Below are positions 1 through 11,235 of a stretch of DNA of 64,000 nt, in pieces (within the stretch, counting starts at the first letter, position 1; each line of letters begins with the position of its first letter). This DNA comes from Myxocyprinus asiaticus (taxonomy: Eukaryota; Chordata; Actinopteri; Cypriniformes; Catostomidae). Made by a program: the position numbers and the translations under genes. Where the stretch lies: contig NC_059372.1 of the NCBI RefSeq assembly GCF_019703515.2, forward strand, positions 10,959,492 to 11,023,491, read 5' to 3'. The notes below the pieces were generated by a model. The model worked only from the letters and a program-made list of their open reading frames with translations, was not told where the DNA came from and did no database searches.

Positions 1-137
1 AATAAACCACTAAAAAAATTGGCTCTTTTGCAGTCAGTTCCAGATTCCTGAGCCTTTTAAAATATCTTTCTCAGACTCACCTTATATAGACTCATAGTTG
101 ATAGATACACATGGCTGTCAATGGCTCTCTTATGTAA
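1..137. other. no gene seen
   Basis: AT-rich sequence with no coding signal, RNA gene or recognisable repeat. It runs directly into a small hAT-like relic. Confidence 0.4.
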
Positions 138-276
138 GACCGATATGGGTTTTTCCAATGGCAGATATTGATATTGATATTATTATTTGTGATTCGCACA
201 AATCATGAGTAAAACAGCAGATCACCCACCCACTTGTGACCAGTATCAGTAAAACAGATATATCGGTTGACCTCTA
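138..276. mobile_element. short hAT-like MITE relic, 'ggtcgaccgatatgggttttt' family
   Basis: The left end reads agaccgatatgggttttt and the right end tatcggttgacctcta. These are inverted and match the termini of the better-preserved element at 34987-35774. The first bases of the left TIR seem deleted, and no target duplication is clear. Confidence 0.5.
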
Positions 277-800
277 ACTGAAAACTACTGTCTTTCGTGA
301 ATACTTTAGTAGTATGTCATTCCATACAAACCCAAAGTTTAGAACTATGTAAAGATGTTTTCGCTGAAATCATGTGGTTCCAGTCTTTGAGCTTTGAACT
401 GGATTCTCTCTAGCACAATATCTGCAGTATTTAGAGCAGTGTAGAGTCCAGTGGGAGTCCATAACTGATACCCCCCCCCCCCCATTTAATTACCCATAAT
501 GCACTTATACGGGAGAAGAGCTTAATTGGATGAAATCCAATTTCCTGCCAATAAGTACAGGTGCTTTGCTGCATCTACATTATGGCTTTGTCCTTGTTTC
601 CAAGGTCTAGAGGAAAGACTCGGCCAAGGTGACTGTTAAAATCTGGCATGGTAGCACAGATTTTAGCAGGTTTGAGGGTTGTGTTAGACATTCTCCAACC
701 AGCAGGAAGCACTTCCTAAGAAACTATTCAGCTATTGGCCAAATACTATGAACAGAGATTTTATATTAGATTAAAATATGTTTAACGGTTTGCTGTGACC
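277..800. other. no gene; includes poly-C tract
   Basis: AT-rich non-coding DNA with a 13-base poly-C run at about 471-483. Nothing else is supported. Confidence 0.4.
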
Positions 801-813
801 AGGATGGGAATAG

Positions 814-1614
814 TGTAACGTCTCTAGAACTTGGACAATTGGACATATTGTACAACTGGGTTTGATATATATAATATTTATAATACCTGATAATACCAGG
901 ACACAGGAAGGGGGAGAAACTGACACGAGTGGTGCCAAACAAAAGAAATAAGCAAAACAAAATCTACTCTAACTATTTTTAAACCTCTAAACTGACTAGA
1001 AACAAAAGAGACAAAAGAAAAGATCTTCAGCATCCAAGACACCCTAATTAAACTACTCTTCCTAGCCAAAACATACAGAGGGTGGCTCTCACTCCTAACC
1101 TAATGTGTTTATGTAACCGTAAAAATACCTACATGTGCTCAATGTACGTCACGTGACCTTCTTGCCTGTCTGCTTTCCCCAGTATCACGCTAGCACTCAA
1201 ACAAGAACACAAAGTGGGTAGGTTAACTACAGACGATCGAACAACGTATAACACAGCCAAAACGCTCTCTCACAACTTCCTCTAAACTTCCTCCTCAAAC
1301 CCAAAAACGTCCTCTCGAATGTGTTTGGGGCAGGTTTTATATAGGCGGCGGTCTGTGGCGATTGGCGGTGATATGATGATGTCATCGGGGATTCTAGCGG
1401 GACCAACCAGTTCCTCTGCTGGTGAAGAGCTGTGTGTGTTTGAATCATGGCGCTCTGCAGTCATTGGTTCAGTTTGGGTCTGTTTCTGGGATGTTGCTGA
1501 CTTGTATCTGGAGCTCATTCAGGCATCTGGTTCTGATCGGGCCAGGCCCACTCACACTCTGGGTGTTTCCCCCACCCTGTGTCATCCTGTCCCACTGCAG
1601 CACAGGAAACACAT
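814..1614 (-). other. possible LTR or promoter-like block, minus strand
   Basis: Read on the minus strand, a GC-richer segment has a CRE-like tgacatca, a gccaat box and a TATA box (tatataaaacc, about 1334-1344). An AT-rich leader without ORFs follows. On the plus strand the block can be framed as tgtaacg...gaaacaca, the TG..CA form of an LTR, but I see no matching 5-base target duplication. It could equally be an old promoter. The identity is a guess. Confidence 0.25.
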
Positions 1615-1671
1615 ATGGATGATTGTGGCCTACTGGAATATTAACGAAGGTTAAGCAAAGTCAGCAGCAAG

Positions 1672-1694
1672 TGTGTGTGTGTGTGTGTGTGTGG
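1672..1694. repeat. (GT)n microsatellite
   Basis: An uninterrupted GT run next to unassigned sequence. Confidence 0.8.
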
Positions 1695-1699
1695 GTATG

Positions 1700-4085
1700 T
1701 GTGATAGCTTACTCCACAACACCCAAGGCTCCATTCAAACTGAGTGAACCAGATTTTGTAAAGCTGTACAATAACATGTCTACACTGACTACAATAACAT
1801 TGACTCTTCAGTACATTTACATGCACTTTAAAATTTTGATTACAAGCCCACCTCTAAAATATTCTGGACCATAGGTACTGTAGCCAATGTAAGTCAGTGG
1901 GATTTTTCACCTATCTTTCGTCCATCTGATTTTAAGTAGAAAAGTATTAGCACACTTTTCATCAACAAGCCATACGATATGAGGTATAATTAATATTTGG
2001 TGCAACAAAAAATAAAACAAAAACAAAAAAATCAGCTAATATGATGTTCATTTGCAACGTTTTCTAACACAGCTCATCCAATCAGATTGCAAACTGAAGC
2101 ATGTTATGTTAGACTATACTTTTATTTTTAAACTTTAAGTAGAGAATTTAGTTTAAATATAATTTGGGGCGTTATGTAATCAACTCCTGCATAAAACCTC
2201 AATAAACACTCAATAGCATGCTTGGTGTAACTGTACTACTTTGCACTAACTTTACTTTCATCTGAGGTATTATGTCAATGTTGGGTTGATGTTGCCGTGT
2301 CTCAGGAGAGCATGTGGTTTGCGTTTGGGCTCAATGAGGCGTGAGGGAACATCCTTTTCCCACTGCAGGGCTGTTTGCACACTGCTGCAATCTTTATTCC
2401 CCAAAGACCTGCTGTGACTTATAAGAGGATTAAATATATACTGGCCACATCCATTAGTATGAAACAGCTGAGATGACATTCCTCCTTCCTACCTCCTATG
2501 ATGATATATTCTGCTGTTCTTAGAGTGAGTTTATTTTGTGGGTATGCAAGTGTATACAATGATCGATCTCCTGTTGAGTGCAAATGTAGGGTTGCAACAG
2601 TTATAATCGCATCCATTTTCTTTATATAAGAGATATTGATTTTTAAAATGTAAAAACTATCCTATGAACGCTGAGCTTAAGCATGTTGTATGTTTCTTTA
2701 GAAGCCACATGTGATTATGATAAAAAATATATATATATATATATCATGCTCAATTTCAGAATTACTGTTGAAGTACTACATTACCCACTATCCTGAAGTG
2801 AAATCCACCAGGTGCTGTTATTGTGGAAACAGGAATAAAATCAACAGTGCTCAGCGGAGCAGTCCCATTAAACATAGAGAATGACGTAATTGAGTGAGGC
2901 CACACTTTTGAAAATGTACTGATTTTGCTATGTTTACACCTCTCATCCACACTAGAATGTTTTCCTCCACCGAAAAACTGAGAATTTTGAAAAGTTTTTA
3001 TAACTGCATACTCTGGAAAATAATATTAGGAAACTGAAAGTGTTTTCATGTTTTCAAACTAAAACTATACATTTAGCGCTAAACTTCAAATATATAGTGT
3101 TTCATATTTATAATCAATGACAATAGTGAACAGTTATGTTGTACCATTCTTTATTCTTACATCAATTACAGTGTTTATTGGGATGAGTTGTTCATTGCCT
3201 CAAAAAATATATTAAGTTGAATTTTTGCTTGCAAAGTTTGTAATGTTGTGATTCATCTCAGAAGTGGTTGGTTGGCTCAAGGCTTTTGAAATGCGAATGG
3301 GAAAAATAAATGGGAAAAATTGGGTGGTCGCTGTTGCTCTCCATTGGCTAAGTTTAGGTTATCTGTGATGAATATCAGTATGTATGATAGACATTATTCA
3401 CAGTGGGTTGAATGGCTCCGCTGTAGCTTCCTTTCAGCTATGACAGGCCTATGACAGTTTACTTCAGATACTGTGAAAAGTTTATCAACATCCTGGTCCT
3501 GCGGCCGAAGGATGACAGGCGTTATGAGAGTTTTATTGAACCCAAATCTGAGGAAACATCTGGAGGAAAGACAGAGAAGAGACGGGCATAACCTATGACA
3601 TTTAATCTCAGGCTGGTTTTGTTTGTCTGTTTGTCTTGAAGAGCTAATTGTTTCCTTTTTTCCCTACTTTTTCTAGAAATCCTGCGGAAATTAAAGAAAT
3701 GCCTCTTTCCGCAAGTTATCCAATCATGAATAAATGTGCCCTAAATTTTGGACAATTGACCAAATCCAGCAGACATACAAAGGGTCCAAACATCTGAGAC
3801 CACTTGTGAAAATTGTTCATTTTTTGTCACATTTTTTTTATTACAATGTAAGCAATAAAATCTGACTGTCTGTAACAATTTATATATGATTGTCAATGTC
3901 ACAAATTGGCATGGGCTATATTTGAATTATGACCTAGAAATTATCTATAAGATATCATCAGAATCTTAATTTGTATTTTATTTTTTTTCATTTTATATTG
4001 TTAAATTTTTTGGTTTTAAATTGTTCAAAAAGTTGTTTTTTATTTTATTATTATTTGCAGTTTTAAATTCGATTTTGAATTCCAG
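1700..4085. other. no gene; scattered repeat-like sequence
   Basis: No ORF with coding character. It has a short TA tract at 2725-2744 and a segment near 2880-3060 (ttttcctccaccgaaaaac) that recurs in altered form at about 17310-17420, so a dispersed repeat. The remainder is AT-rich and unassigned. Confidence 0.4.
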
Positions 4086-4645
4086 GGGTGCGTTTCCCAT
4101 ACAACGACGCAACTTTGCGTAACCACCATAGTATGATGCATCATTGTAGAAATTAACAAGCAAGTAACGACTGTATCCCAAAACCGTAGTAATTATGTTG
4201 CACATCCATCGTTCAAACCACTTTGGTTGAGCTGTCATTAATGACGTTACTCAGGGGATGGAGTAATAACTTCTGCAAATATTAAATTATAATAGCTCAT
4301 TTACACATACACCAGAAAGCTGTTTAATGCGAGAAAGACACGAAAGTGGCATGCACTTTGTAATGCGACAGATGCATTGCGCTGCAATAGTGGAGTTCCC
4401 TCTATATTAGACTTTGGTGTTCTCCTGTCACACTTGAGCATATGCACATGCGCACTCTTCAAAAACATATTATCGGCACTTATGTATAACATAAACACAT
4501 ACAAGGAATTTGAATTGGTGACAGAAGCTTCCAGTGCACAAACAATACAACAAGACAGAGATAATAAAAAAATTGAATAGAAATAAAAAGTGAATAGAAA
4601 ATATAAGTATATATAGAAATACACAATAAGACAAAAATATATATA

Positions 4646-6128
4646 AACTCAGCAAAAAAGAAACATCCCATTTTCAGGACACTGTATTTTAAAGATAATT
4701 TTGTAAAAATTCAAATAACTTTACAGATCTTTATTGTAAAGGGTTTAAACAAAGTTTTCCATGCTTGTTCAATGAACCATAAACAATTAATGAGCATGCA
4801 CCTGTGGAATGGTTGTTAAGACACTAACAGCTTACAGACAGTAGGCAATTAAGGTCACAGTTATAAAAACTTAGGACACTAAAGAGACCTTTCTGCTGAC
4901 TCTGAAAAACACCAAAGAAAGATGCCAAGGGTCCCTGCTCATCTGCGTGAACGTGCCTTAGGCATGCTTCGTGGAGGCATGAGGACTGCAGATGTGGCCA
5001 GGGCAATAAATTACAATGTCCGTACTGTGAGACGCCTAAGACAGCACTACAGGGAGACTGGAAGGACAGCTGATCGTCCTCGCAGTGGCAGACCATGTGT
5101 AATAACACCTGCACAGGATCGGTACATCCGAATATCACACCTGCGGGACAGGTACAGGATGTCAACAACAACTGCCCAAGTTACACCAGGAACACACAAT
5201 CCCTCCATCAGTGATCAGACTGTCTGCAATAGGCTAAGAGAGGCTGGACCGAGGGCTTTTAGGCCTGTTGTAAGGCAGGTCCTTACCAGACGTCACCGGC
5301 AACAATGTTGCCAATGGGCACAAACCCACCTTCGCTGGACCAGACAGGACTGGCAAAAAGTGCTCTTCACTGACGAGTCGCGGTTTTGTCTCACCAGGGG
5401 TGATGGTCGGACTCGTGTTCATCGTCGAAGGAATGAGCGTTACACCGAGGCCTGTACTCTGGAGCGGGATCGATTTAGAGGTGGAGGGTCCATCATGGTC
5501 TGGGGCGGTGTGTCACATTATCAGACTGAGCTTGTCATTGCAGGCAATCTCAATGCTTTGCGTTACAGGGATGATATCCTCCTCCGTCATGTGGTACCCT
5601 TCCTGCAGGCTCATCCTGACATGACCCTCCAGCATGACAATGCCACCAGCCATACTGCTCATTCTGTGCGTGATATCCTGCAAGACAGGAATGTCAGTGT
5701 TCTGCCATGACCAGCGAAGAGCCCGGATCTCAACCCCATTGAGCACGTCCGGGACCTGTTGGATCGGAGGGTGAGGGCTAGGGCCATTCCCACCAGACAT
5801 GTCCGGGAACTTGCAAGTGCCTTGGTGGAAGAGTGGGGTAACATCTCACAGCAAGAACTGGCAAATCTTGTGCAGTCCATGAGGAGGAAATGCACTGCAG
5901 TAATTAATGCAGCTGGTGGCCACACCAGATACTGACTGTTACAAATTTTGACCCCCCCCCCTTTTGTTCAGGGACACATTATTCCATTTCTGTTAGTCAC
6001 ATGTCTTTGAAACATGTTCAGTTTATGTCTTAATTGTTGAATCTTTTGATGTTCATACAAATATTTACACGTTAAATTTGCTGAAAATAAAAGCCGTTGA
6101 AAGTGAGAGGACATTTCTTTTTTTGCTG

Positions 6129-6132
<4 letters not shown>
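4646..6132 (+). mobile_element. Tc1-family DNA transposon with near-intact transposase
   Basis: The ends are aactcagcaaaaaagaaac and its inverted counterpart ...ttgctgagtt, flanked by TA on both sides (4644-4645 and 6133-6134), as expected for Tc1/mariner. The length of 1487 bases is normal for a full Tc1 element. It sits inside the 3' UTR of the L2 LINE and its right side abuts a TA microsatellite. Confidence 0.92.
4922..5935 (+). pseudogene. Tc1 transposase, one in-frame stop
   Basis: The frame runs from the ATG at 4922 to TGA at 5933-5935, 337 residue positions, broken only by TGA at codon 263 (5708-5710). There, related transposases usually carry Trp before [10 protein letters not shown], so TGG to TGA explains it. 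The N-terminal helix-turn-helix DNA-binding region is about residues 5-45, and a basic RSGRP motif is at 54-58. The catalytic DDE triad is D151 (FTDESRF), D239 (QHDNA) and E274 (DLNPIEH), with 34 residues between the last two, the Tc1 DD34E spacing. Apart from the stop, no frameshift is seen, so this is a recent copy. It would yield a truncated protein lacking the last catalytic Glu. Confidence 0.93.

Positions 6133-6206
<74 letters not shown>
6133..6206. repeat. (TA)n microsatellite
   Basis: About 74 bases of TA directly after the Tc1 right end, possibly expanded from the TA target. ORFs called through it are artefacts. Confidence 0.95.
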
Positions 6207-6213
<7 letters not shown>

Positions 6214-6342
6214 GTACAAATACAAATCTGTTATATACAGCTAGTACAAGGGAATGCAATGGCAGAAGAGGTAGGATATGTTGGATAAATATAAATAGAC
6301 TAAGCTGTGTATTGCACATAAATATTGCTCAATGGAGCAGTT

Positions 6343-9300
6343 TTAACTGTTCATGAGATGGATAGCCTGAGGGAAAAAACTGTTCATGTGCCTGATGGTT
6401 CTGGTGCTCAGTGCTCTGTAGCACCAGCCAGAAGGCAAGAGTTCAAAGAGGTAGTGGGCTGGGTGAGTGGGGTCCAGAGTGAGTTTACCAGCCCTTTTCC
6501 TCACTGGAAGTGTACAGTTCTTGAAGGGAGGGCAGGGGGAAACCAATAATCTGCTCAGCAGTTCGAACTCTCCTTTGTAGTCTTCTGTTGTCCAACTTCA
6601 TAGCTGAACCAAACCAGACAGTTATTCAAGTGCAGAGGACAGACTGAATGACTGCTGAGTAGAACTGTATCAGCAGCACCTGTGGCAGGTTGAACTTCCT
6701 CAACTGGCATAGGAAGTACAACCTCTGCTGGGCCTTTATCACAATGTGGGTCTCCCACTTAAGGTCCTGTGAGATGGTAGAGCCCAGGAACCTCAATGAC
6801 TCCACTGCTGCCCCAGTGCTGTTCAGAATGGTGAGCAGGGTCAATGTTGGGGTGTTCCTCCTACAGTCCACTATTATCTCCCCTGTTTTGGGTGTGTTCA
6901 GCTCCAGGTTGTTTTGACTGCACCAGACAGCCAGCTGTTCAAACTCCCTTTTGTATGCAAACTCATCATTATCCTGGATGAGGCCGATGACAATAGTGTT
7001 GTCTGCAAACTTCAGGAGCTTGACAGAGGGGTCCTTGGCGGTGCAGTAATTTGTGTACAGGGAGAAGAGTGGTGGGGAGAGCACATCCCTGTGGGGAACC
7101 AGTGCTGATCGTACAGGTGCTGGAAGTGAATTTCCCCAGTCTCACTAACTGCTGCCAATCTGTCAGAAAGCTGGGGATCCAATGACAGATAGAGGTGGGA
7201 ACAGAGAGTTGGGTTAATTTAGTCCAGAGAATAGCTGGGATGATGGTATTAAAAGCCAAACTGAATTCCACAAAAAAGGATCCTTGCATATGTCCCTGGT
7301 CTGTCCAGATGTTGCAGAATATGATGCAATCCCATGTTGACTGCATCATCCACAGACCTGTTTGCTCAAAAAGCAAATTGAAGGGGATCTAGAAAGGGTC
7401 CAGTGATGTCCTTAAGGTGGGTCAACACCAGTCTCTCAAATGACTTCATGACCACAGACGTCAGAGCGATGGTCTGTAGTAGGGATGGGCATGAGTACTC
7501 CAGTACTCTGGTACTCGGACGTGGCAGCAATGATTGATCATGAAAACGATGATCGATGGTGATCATGCATGATGTGGCTTTTCACTTAATTCCAAATTCA
7601 GTGACAATTACCTGACAACTAAACACAAACGTGTCAGAGAGGGAGCTTATTTTTAATTTTGAGATTGATTGTTGTGGTTTTGAGGGGTACATTGATTGTT
7701 AGAGATGTCTCATAGCATCCAAACTGATATAAGATGCTGCAATGCTGTCATTACGATAATCAAAAGAGAGTGTAATTAACCGGGTTTTGAACACCTGTCT
7801 TTGCAAAATGTTTCTAAACACGTTTTATCATTTAATAAAACATTAACGTTAAATGTTATAAAATAGAACTCGTTAATGGATATTATTTAAAAGTGAATGT
7901 TTTTCACTGACTGTAAACCTCCCTGCCCTGGGTGCTGAAATGTTTGCGTAATGTAACACACACCTGCATCTCGACGAAATGGGAGTTGAAGATTTCCACA
8001 TGAGTTTCCAAGTTAGATGTCTGAAATAAAGTGTCATTCCATTGCACTTTCCCCAGTTGAAAGTTGGAAATTCCGACTCTCCAAGTTGAATGGAATGCTT
8101 CATGAATCGTCACAGCAACAACAATATGGAGCATCGCGGCTTTCTCCACAGGAGCGAACACTTGGACACACACACACCAGGCGTGTAGCAGTGGACTCAA
8201 CATGCTGAAGCAGCACATATACAGCAGGTGAGTGTTTCAAACAGTTAGACAGAGCGCAACTAAACGGAACAGAATGCAGCATCATTAAAACTGAACTTCA
8301 ACTTAACACGCATATTAAAAACGCAATGGTTATGGCATCTCTTGTTAAGCCAACCGCGATTTGAAAATAGACGGTTCAGACAGTCACTAAAAAAACTGAT
8401 GCGCGCTTACTAAGATTACTATGGTAACCTGAAGGAAGAACAGACAGACGCGCATTGTGCACATTTTTTCATTGAGTTAGGCAGTGAATCTTAACATAAT
8501 GACACAATATGATGCATTATATTTTAATTATGCAATCTTTTGTACATTTTGTAACAGATTATTTTATAATAGCCTATAATAATGAATAGATGAAACACTG
8601 GAACAACAAGACACAATGCAGCAGCCAAAGACGTTTGTCAAACATGTTATTATATATACAATTATGTACATGTCATTGCTCATCAAGTACTCAACTGTGA
8701 TTTTGGGATTCTTTGGGACAGGGATGATGGTGGAGCGTTTGAAACAGCAGGGAAATTCACACTGCTCCAGTGGTCTGTTGAAGATCTGTGTGAAGATGGG
8801 GGCCAGCTGGTCAGCACAGGATTTTAGACAAGTGGGTGAAACACCGTCTGGGCCCTGTGCTAAATTATAGACCCGACACACATCCTCTTCACAGATTTAA
8901 GTGCAGGTTGAGTAGCAGGAGGGGGGTTGCAGGAGGTGTTGATGTTTGTGTGAGGTGAAGGTCAGAGCAGGTGTGGGGTGTGAGACTGGGCTTTTCAAAT
9001 CTACAGTAAAACACATTCAGGTTGTCAGCCAGTTGTTGATTCCCAACAATATTGGGGGATGGTGTCTTGTAGTTATTCATGTATTTCAGGCCTCTCCACA
9101 CTGATGCAGGGTCGTTAGCTGAAAACTTTTTTTCCAGCTTCTCAGAGTAGCTTCTTTTAGCCACTCTAATCTCTTTTGTCAGTGTGTTTCTGGCCTGATT
9201 GTACAAGATATTATCCCCACTTCTGTAAGTCCTGACGAAGTTGCCTGAGTTTTGCTCTAAACCATGTTTCGCCATTGTTGAATGTTAAATAAGTTCTAGT

Positions 9301-9860
9301 AGGAATGCACATATCCTCACAGAAACTGATATATGATGTCACAGTATCTGTGAGCTCGTCCAGATTGGTACTGCAGCCTCAAAAACACTCCACTCAGTGC
9401 AGTCAAAGCAGGCTTGTAGTTCCAGCTCTGCTTCATTGGTCCATCTTTTTACAGTCCTTGCTACAGGTTTAGCTGATTTTATTTTCTGCCTATAGGTCAG
9501 AAGAAGATGAACCAGACAGTGATCAGAGAGTCCCAAAGCTGCTCTAGGGACAGAGCGATATGCATCCTTTAATGTTGTGTAGCAGTGATCCATTATATTT
9601 CTGTCTCTGGTGGGGCATGTAATGTGCAGTCTGTATTTTGGCAGTTCACGGGTGAGGTTGGCTTTGATAAAATCACAGAGAATAATAATAAGTGAGTCCG
9701 GGTATTGTTGTTCCATGTCTGTGATCTGATCAGCCAGCTGTTGCAGCGCTGCGCTCACACACGCTTGTGGAGGAATATAAACACTCATCAGAATAAATGA
9801 GGAAAACTCCTATGGTGAGTAGAAAGGCTTACAGTTTATAAAGAACGCTTCCAAATTAGG
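6343..9860 (-). pseudogene. L2 ORF2 remnant (endonuclease + reverse transcriptase)
   Basis: Reading-frame pieces at 9339-9788, 8889-9275, 8564-8881, 7366-7566, 6969-7376, 6626-7084 and 6343-6546 are linked by frameshifts and stops. The endonuclease GDFN motif has become CDFI, and the reverse transcriptase FADD motif has become FADN, so both activities would be lost even without the frame breaks. An intact family member would encode an APE-type endonuclease and RT for target-primed reverse transcription. Confidence 0.85.
7481..8691. mobile_element. unidentified ~1.2-kb insertion inside the L2
   Basis: The L2 frame stops after PVPKNPKIT at about 8692 and resumes with TIALTSVVMKSFERLV below 7480, losing only a few codons, so the intervening 1.2 kb is an insertion. 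Its left edge is agggatgggcatgagtactc and its right edge contains tgctcatcaagtactca. A partly inverted gagtact pair suggests a hAT-like element, but neither TIRs nor target duplication are convincing. No coding sequence is seen inside. Confidence 0.55.
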
Positions 9861-10201
9861 ACAGCACATCTTTTTTAATGTTTACATGACATTTCAGAAC
9901 ACTGCTTTCTGTAACACCCCAGAATAAATCTTTTTTTTTTTTAAATGCATGTAAATGTGGTCAAAGTCTTGAAAGACTGAAAGATATACAGTATATGAAA
10001 TGAAAGATATAGAAGCCTGAGCGAAGTGAAATGATTTCCACACAGCAAACTAACAATAAACGATGCTTCTAACCACAGGTAAAGATGTGTAGTTCCAACC
10101 ATACAACTACGGTTTTGGGAATCACCAAATCGTTGAACTATGTTGGTAATGATGGAACTTGTGACCATAGCTGGCTAATGATGCTTTTGGGAAACGCACC
10201 C

Positions 10202-10885
10202 AGATTGTCTCTGTGGTTTCAGGCTTTTGACCCCACTGTAAATGTTTCAAAAATCATTGAAGAACCCAAAATAATTCAACACACATATTTGGTCTGTTTT
10301 TAATCCATTTTAGTAAAATTTTACAATTTCTTCTTTTTTACATGACTTTGTTAAGCTCCCCGTGTCAGGTAAGTGTTTCCTGAACTCTCCAAACTACAAG
10401 TGCAACCCACAAAAATGTGAGATCCCTCCACATCAACCACAGCTAAAGAGTGCTGGAACATCGGGAGATTCGTTTATTTGTGTTTTCTTTGAACATGGTC
10501 AGAAATAAATTATACTATCCTCATTTCCTCTTTCTCATTGAGCTCGGATGGACTAGAATCTCTCTTTTGTTCCTAACCTCAACAAAGACACATTGTGAGG
10601 TCTTTCTCACAGCCAGCCCAGCCAGGCGGAGTGTGTCTGTGTGTGTCTCGTACCCCCATTGACATTTTTGCATGCTGGAATCACGACAGACCACCCTGAG
10701 CTAATATAAACCGGCACGATGCGCCAAGGCGCTTCACATCCTGCACACTCACTGTCTGCTCTACGTCTTCATTCCTGGAGATCCATTTGGGTCTGATAAT
10801 TCAATACACAACATCCTTGCCTCTGTGTTGTGTCTAGCTGTCATCTGCATCTTGCATTCCAAATATTCCTTTCAGGTTTTAAAAA
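10202..10885. other. no gene supported
   Basis: Mixed sequence. A TATA-like aatataaacc near 10700 lies before a moderately GC-rich stretch (10715-10860), but no ORF or splice structure supports a gene. Confidence 0.3.
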
Positions 10886-10917
10886 TCAAGGGATAGTTCT
10901 TCCCAAAAGGAAATGAC

Positions 10918-11010
10918 TAGAGGTCGACCGATAATGGATTTTGCTGATACTGATATCTGAGGTGGTGGAAAAGGCCGATAACTGATTAATCGGCCAAAAG
11001 TTTTTAAAAT
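10918..11010. mobile_element. left end of a hAT-like element, 'ggtcgaccgat' family
   Basis: tagaggtcgaccgataatgg matches the TIR of the element at 34987-35774. A matching right end was not found. The bases just before it (agggatagttcttccc) resemble the left end of the 'aggaatagttcaccc' MITE whose right end is at 12385-12595. Confidence 0.4.
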
Positions 11011-11235
11011 GTATTCATAGATTGTTACAACATTTTCTTAGTCAGCAAAGACAGAGGTCAGAGTACAAAATGAATAAAATCCTAGATATAGTTTATATTT
11101 CAACCAAAATCACAATAAAAATCAGAAAAATAAGATTGGGTGCACGATGTGGGACTTTTAACACTAAACAAGCCTGAAGCACACCATGGACTCTAATTTT
11201 GAAATGATGTAAACTTGGCTCTGTTACAATGCTTT

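Larger units (their letters stand above)
4490..9870 (-). mobile_element. L2-type LINE, minus strand, interrupted twice
   Basis: The pieces are about 8692-9870 (endonuclease and N-terminal RT), 6207-7480 (RT to 3' UTR) and 4490-4645 (end of 3' UTR). They are recognised by peptides KPFYSP, VYIPPQA, LGLSDHCLVH, GPDGVSPTCLKSCADQLAPI, LTSVVMKSFERLVLTHLKDI, STGSPQGCALP and the 3' ORF end [12 protein letters not shown]. The 3' UTR on both sides of the Tc1 aligns with that of the L2 at 41843-43310. The 5' end is truncated. Confidence 0.85.
4086..10201. mobile_element. outer TIR element, split by nested insertions
   Basis: The left end starts gggtgcgtttcccataca and the right end, read inward on the opposite strand, starts gggtgcgtttcccaaaagc. 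Both ends also carry tcccaaaaccgtagt further in, in inverted orientation, so imperfect TIRs of about 130 bases. The own sequence is about 4086-4489 and 9930-10201. The middle is an L2 LINE with two further insertions. No target duplication is clear, so two unrelated solo ends cannot be fully excluded. The family is unassigned and no transposase is seen. Confidence 0.5.

Noticed and set aside
1319..1654. 111-codon frame as a gene
   Set aside because: No motif, overlaps a minus-strand promoter-like block, and no splice or start context supports it.
5513..5925. Minus-strand frames across the Tc1
   Set aside because: Antisense of the transposase with no motif of their own.
5968..6356. Tyr-Ile repeat 'proteins' on both strands
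   Set aside because: They translate the (TA)n microsatellite at 6133-6206.
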